Assembly: GCA_035526665.1 (NCBI GenBank)
Contig: DATLBY010000333.1
Span: forward strand, 1 to 9,093
Source of the DNA: DATLBY01 sp035526665
GTDB taxonomy: Bacteria; Acidobacteriota; Terriglobia; Bryobacterales; Bryobacteraceae
DNA length: 9,093 bases
Reading direction: 5' to 3'
The notes under the pieces were generated by a model, which ran no database searches, was not told the DNA's origin, and saw only the letters and a list, made by a program, of their open reading frames with translations. Position numbers and translations under genes: made by a program. Numbering within the stretch: the first letter of the stretch is position 1; the number at the start of each line of letters is the position of its first letter. Positions 6,187 to 9,093 of the stretch are shown in pieces.

Positions 6187-6768
6187 ATGCACCTGTTAAC
6201 CGCATTCTTCTGTTTTCTTGCGGCGCCGTTTTGGGATGCTAAACCCGCCGGGCAATGGACCAATGAAGAGGTGCAGAGCATGTTTTCCAGGTCCCCGTGG
6301 GTCAGCGTAGCCTATCCAATCGGCGCCACCGGAAGCCGGGTACCGATTCCCGTCTATCTGGCCAGCGCCCGTCCAATGCGAGAGGCCGATCAGGAAGTGG
6401 AGAAACGGACGAAACGGGCTAGTGACCCTCTCGTGGAGGAGTTTCGCCAATGGGAGAAAGAGAACGGGGACAAGTATCTCGTGCTGGCCATCCTGCAGCC
6501 GCGCACGCTGGTCACACTGGACAGCAAAGAGCGCAAGCGAATGGAGTCGGACTGCGTTCTGCGCGTGGGCCGGAAAACGTACAAGATGGTGATGCACTTC
6601 CCGGCGTCATCGTCCGACGCGAGGCTGCGGCTCATCTTTCCGCGAGCCGTGCAGCCTACTGATAAAAACTTTCTGTTTGAACTCTACCTTCCGTTGGTTT
6701 CGGGACCTTACCGGGAGGTAGAGTATAGCGTTAAGGAGCTCTATTCGAACGCGAAGCTCGAATATTGA
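6187..6768 (+). CDS. Small secreted protein, uncharacterised family
   Basis: A 193-residue protein with a short N-terminal hydrophobic segment (MHLLTAFFCFLAAPFWDAKP) consistent with a Sec signal peptide, with no lipobox Cys at the expected place. The mature part begins with GQWTNEEVQSMFSRSPWVSV (22-41), a W-T-x-E-x-V then S-P-W pattern. A charged helical segment follows (63-95), then strands ending in FELYLPL, YREVEYSVKEL and a C-terminal KLEY. I associate this arrangement with small secreted proteins common in acidobacterial genomes, but know no function; it looks like a soluble alpha/beta domain exported to the periplasm. Start choice: ATG 6187 places the hydrophobic segment at the N-terminus; the frame is open back to 6016, but that would overlap the divergent gene. 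GTG 6175 is a possible earlier start, adding MDTS. The stop is 1 base from that of the converging oxidoreductase gene. Confidence 0.8.
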   Translation: MHLLTAFFCFLAAPFWDAKPAGQWTNEEVQSMFSRSPWVSVAYPIGATGSRVPIPVYLASARPMREADQEVEKRTKRASDPLVEEFRQWEKENGDKYLVLAILQPRTLVTLDSKERKRMESDCVLRVGRKTYKMVMHFPASSSDARLRLIFPRAVQPTDKNFLFELYLPLVSGPYREVEYSVKELYSNAKLEY

Positions 6769-6771
6769 GCT
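6737..6771. terminator. Bulged 12-base-pair hairpin across two convergent stop codons
   Basis: Left arm AGCTCTATTCGA (6737-6748) pairs with TCGAATA (6758-6764) and GAGCT (6767-6771), leaving a TT bulge (6765-6766) and a 9-base loop (6749-6757). The stem covers the plus-gene stop (6766-6768) and the first bases of the minus-gene stop (6770-6772). Being an inverted repeat, it can fold in the transcript of either strand. There is no clean T-run after either arm, so it is at best an atypical bidirectional terminator or a 3'-end stabilising structure. Confidence 0.4.
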
Positions 6772-8182
6772 AGCTGCGTCTGGTTTTGCCGGCCGGAGTC
6801 TCCGTGCCGCGGGTCATGCCTTCAATTTCGCTATAGTTGACCCGGCGCTCCTCAAACATTGCCCTGTTGGAGAGGATGACACCCATGGAGTCGGCAAGGC
6901 CGACCTCGAGATCCGCCTTCGGATGCCCGCCGGTCCGGGCATCGTTGAAGAATGATGCTAACTCAGTGTCCACCGGATTCTCTTCCTCCGGCATCATGAT
7001 GCCTTTGTTCGCTAGCCAGCGGCGCGCGAATTTCATCTCCTTCTCCACAAAGGTTTCATTGCCGCTGATGGCGTCTTTGTCGAGGAAAATGGGGAGTCCC
7101 TTGCTGGCGGCGCCGGTGGCAATCGTAGCGCCCGCTTTTACGTTCTCTTTTTTGGCTCCGGATACAGCCGGTTTCGGCGGTTCAGGAAACCAAATGGCAG
7201 TGGCGGGAAAATCGTCGCCGCCTAACGTAATGTGAACCGCGCCATCGGTCCCCATAATGACCTCTCCGAATTCTCGCCGGTCCGATTTCAACATATCGAG
7301 AGAGCCGTTGGTCGTAATGGAGCTGTAAAGAAACTTTTGTCCTTTCGGATAGCGGTAAATCAGCGCGATATTGTCGAAGATGTCACGTCCGTCGTGGATA
7401 TAATCTTGTCCACCGACGCCCACCACGTACTCCGGCGTGGATCCGAACATCCAATCGGCAATATCCAACTGGTGTGAACCTAACTCCGCCATGAGACCAC
7501 CGGAGAATTCCTTATATTTTCTCCAGTTCTTTTCCTTGTCCGTCAGACCCGGAGGAACGGGCTTGTTCCAAGGATCCTTGGCCACGGTATTACGGTGCCA
7601 TTGTCCCCGAATATGGGTGACCTGCCCCAGCGTTCCTTTGTCGACCATCTGCTTCACGGCCTGGTAGAACTTGCTGTAGCGGCGCTGCAGGCCCACCTGC
7701 AGGATCTGTTTGGGCCGCTCCTTGACCATCTGCCGGAGCGCGACAATCTCCTCGGGCTTAAACACCAGACTTTTTTCGCAGAACACGTGCTTGCCCGCCA
7801 GAAGCGCATCCTTGGTGACCGGGAAATGCATGTAAAGCGGCGTTACGACGAAAACCACATCGACGTTTTTATCCGCCAGGAGTTCCCGGTAATCCTTGTA
7901 TTTCTTCGGACTCGTGCCGATCGTCTCAGCGGCCTCTTTCAGCGAGGGCTCGTAAACATCGCAAAGAGCGACACAGCGCCCGCTATCGATCTTGGCCAGG
8001 TGCCGCAGCAGGTAAGTGCCCCGGCTTCCGGTCCCGATCATGCCGAACTGCACCTGATTGTTTGCGGCTTTAACGGTCTGAATCCCAGGAGCGCCCTGCA
8101 GCTTGGATGCAGCACTTACAGCGGATACAGCTCCGGCCATCTGGACTACTTCGCGACGTGTGAGGTCTCGTTTTTCTGCCAT
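6770..8182 (-). CDS. Gfo/Idh/MocA family oxidoreductase with Tat-type N-terminus
   Basis: A 470-residue NAD(P)-dependent oxidoreductase of the Gfo/Idh/MocA superfamily, usually acting on sugars, inositols or their derivatives. The N-terminus has a twin-arginine pattern, TRREVVQ (8-14), followed by a modestly hydrophobic AGAVSAVSAA stretch, typical of the Tat-exported subgroup, which folds with its cofactor before export. The Rossmann loop is GTGSRG (50-55). The usual EKP motif is EKS here (Glu136, Lys137), preserving the catalytic Lys. The substrate-domain motif AELGSHQLDIADW (232-244) carries His237 and Asp240. A segment at 333-375 looks like an inserted loop rich in Lys, Pro and Gly. The start ATG 8180-8182 is chosen because GAGG lies 5 bases upstream and the Tat motif is N-terminal; an extension to 8308 would overlap the upstream gene. 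It lies 38 bases after the YihY-family gene on the same strand, so co-transcription is likely. Confidence 0.92.
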   Translation of the reverse strand: MAEKRDLTRREVVQMAGAVSAVSAASKLQGAPGIQTVKAANNQVQFGMIGTGSRGTYLLRHLAKIDSGRCVALCDVYEPSLKEAAETIGTSPKKYKDYRELLADKNVDVVFVVTPLYMHFPVTKDALLAGKHVFCEKSLVFKPEEIVALRQMVKERPKQILQVGLQRRYSKFYQAVKQMVDKGTLGQVTHIRGQWHRNTVAKDPWNKPVPPGLTDKEKNWRKYKEFSGGLMAELGSHQLDIADWMFGSTPEYVVGVGGQDYIHDGRDIFDNIALIYRYPKGQKFLYSSITTNGSLDMLKSDRREFGEVIMGTDGAVHITLGGDDFPATAIWFPEPPKPAVSGAKKENVKAGATIATGAASKGLPIFLDKDAISGNETFVEKEMKFARRWLANKGIMMPEEENPVDTELASFFNDARTGGHPKADLEVGLADSMGVILSNRAMFEERRVNYSEIEGMTRGTETPAGKTRRS

Positions 8183-8187
8183 GTTTA

Positions 8188-8192
8188 CCTCG
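8188..8192 (-). promoter_or_regulatory. Shine-Dalgarno site for the oxidoreductase
   Basis: On the minus strand CGAGG precedes the ATG at 8180-8182 with a 5-base spacer (TAAAC). It is the clearest ribosome site in the window and decides this start over the upstream in-frame codons. Confidence 0.6.
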
Positions 8193-8220
8193 GAGGAGTC
8201 AGTTCTACACAGAAAGTTTA

Positions 8221-9084
8221 TCAGTTCCCGCAAGGAGACTGGACGTTTAGCCGGCGCGCTGACCATTCGGCGCCGCCCAGAATGATCATTGCCGCCAAAA
8301 AGCTCCAAAGGATGATGGTGACGGAAAACACAAAAGGTCCGTACTCTCCCTGCAGTTTCCCGCGCAGCCAGGGCCAGGTGAGCAGATTAATGTATTTGAG
8401 CCCCTCCAGCGCGAGTCCCACCAGGATCGCTGGAACCACCAGCTCACGCGCGGGAAGACGGCGGTTCGGCAGCCGCCAGTAGATTAGAAACAACATCAGA
8501 ATCGAAATAGGGACGGCCGCTGCCTTGAAGAACAGGGCTCCGACCAAGGTGCTTAACCGCTTGCTGCCGCCACTCAGAGCAGCCACCAAATCCGCGTTCA
8601 GCGCCGTCAGTACGGTGGAAACCAGCACCAGAGCGCCACAGGCGAAGATCAGGCCCAGACTGACGATCTGGTTTCTGAGAAACGTTCTATTCCCGGTAAT
8701 TCCCCAGGCACGATTGAGCGCCACTTCCATCGGCTCGAAAATCCCGTTGGCAGTGAAGAATAGCAGGAGCACCGAACCGATCTGGAAAGGGCCTCGAGCC
8801 ATAACCGTACTCTTCAGGTTGTTCTTCAGGAAGCTTCCGAGCGGATCAGGGAAGTAGTCGCTCAGCGCGAGGTAGATGGCGTTCTCGGCGGCCTGCCAGT
8901 GAAGGACATAACGGCAGAGGGATACCATGACGATCAAGAAGGGGAAAAAAGAAAGCAGCACATTGGCGGCGATGGAGAAGCCGTACACGTGGACCTCGGT
9001 TTCCATCCAGTAGCGCAAGGTAGGAGAGCACGCCTTAGCGGCCCGGTGGAGAACATTCCGTCGTTCAGGAAAAGCAGTGAACAC
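8221..9084 (-). CDS. YihY/BrkB family inner-membrane protein (true start may lie beyond the window)
   Basis: A protein of at least 287 residues in the YihY/virulence factor BrkB family, with six probable membrane helices near residues 35-58, 101-118, 140-163, 183-204, 214-233 and 250-271. Recognisable blocks are the early VYGFSIAANVLLSFFPFL (33-50), then GIFEPMEVALNRAWGI (114-129), the region that in this family usually reads like M.ALN.aw, and a late YGPFVFSVTIILWSFLAAMIILGGAEW (248-274) preceding a short cytoplasmic tail. The family is widespread and its molecular function is unsettled; transport or envelope roles have been proposed, and the old RNase BN label for YihY was withdrawn. GTG 9082-9084 is a possible start, but the frame remains open to the right edge, so an upstream start is possible. 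The TGA stop is 38 bases from the oxidoreductase start. Confidence 0.88.
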   Translation of the reverse strand: MFTAFPERRNVLHRAAKACSPTLRYWMETEVHVYGFSIAANVLLSFFPFLIVMVSLCRYVLHWQAAENAIYLALSDYFPDPLGSFLKNNLKSTVMARGPFQIGSVLLLFFTANGIFEPMEVALNRAWGITGNRTFLRNQIVSLGLIFACGALVLVSTVLTALNADLVAALSGGSKRLSTLVGALFFKAAAVPISILMLFLIYWRLPNRRLPARELVVPAILVGLALEGLKYINLLTWPWLRGKLQGEYGPFVFSVTIILWSFLAAMIILGGAEWSARRLNVQSPCGN

Positions 9085-9093
9085 ACGTAAACT

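Noticed and set aside
8183..8308. Upstream extension of the oxidoreductase
   Set aside because: It would overlap the YihY-family gene and displace the Tat motif from the N-terminus; a good ribosome site supports ATG 8182.
7595..8482. Long plus-strand open frame of 295 codons
   Set aside because: It lies opposite the clearly assigned oxidoreductase and the end of the YihY-family gene; its translation has no domain pattern and reads like an antisense shadow.
1..9093. Search for CRISPR, tRNA, transposase, toxin-antitoxin or defence genes
   Set aside because: No spaced repeat arrays, tRNA-like cloverleaf ends, transposase motifs or defence domains were recognised by eye; the window reads as metabolic chromosome.

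Overview
The window looks like ordinary chromosomal DNA from a moderately GC-rich soil-type bacterium, most likely an Acidobacteriota member near Candidatus Solibacter/Bryobacter. That placement is inference from protein style: a Tat-type Gfo/Idh/MocA oxidoreductase, a small secreted protein of a kind I associate with acidobacterial genomes, a zinc-ribbon membrane protein, and weak Shine-Dalgarno signals with some GTG/TTG starts. There is no rRNA, tRNA, CRISPR array, insertion sequence or phage gene that I can see. The DNA is almost entirely coding, and no gene-free stretch exceeds 60 bases.

Layout from left to right: (1) the 3' end of a plus-strand gene, probably a Gfo/Idh/MocA-type dehydrogenase, overlapping by 4 bases a 120-residue uncharacterised protein (241-603). 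(2) A minus-strand PfkB/FruK-type sugar-phosphate kinase (619-1545), divergent from a plus-strand YedA-like EamA transporter (1562-2518). (3) A minus-strand zinc-ribbon, four-helix membrane protein (2529-3167), divergent from a plus-strand pair with overlapping stop and start codons: a D-2-hydroxyacid dehydrogenase (3223-4191) and a serine racemase/threonine dehydratase-like PLP enzyme (4191-5105). (4) A minus-strand aldose-epimerase-like protein (5117-6154), divergent from a plus-strand small secreted protein (6187-6768). (5) A minus-strand pair at the right edge: a YihY-family membrane protein (8221-9084 or beyond) followed by a Tat-type Gfo/Idh/MocA oxidoreductase (6770-8182).

Functionally this is a housekeeping and catabolic neighbourhood: sugar-phosphate kinase, mutarotase-like protein and sugar-type oxidoreductases, plus amino-acid and hydroxyacid conversion. 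The only sets that clearly could be co-expressed are 241-603 with its upstream gene, the dehydrogenase/PLP pair, and the YihY/oxidoreductase pair. Strands alternate, with very short convergent gaps (15, 10, 11 and 1 bases) and short divergent gaps (16, 55 and 32 bases). Two convergent junctions carry inverted repeats lying over the stop codons, and two divergent spacers carry small repeats that could be regulatory.

I found no convincing new multi-gene system. The most useful leads are the coupled dehydrogenase/PLP enzyme pair, the bulged hairpin at 6737-6771, and the uncharacterised proteins at 241-603, 2529-3167 and 6187-6768.
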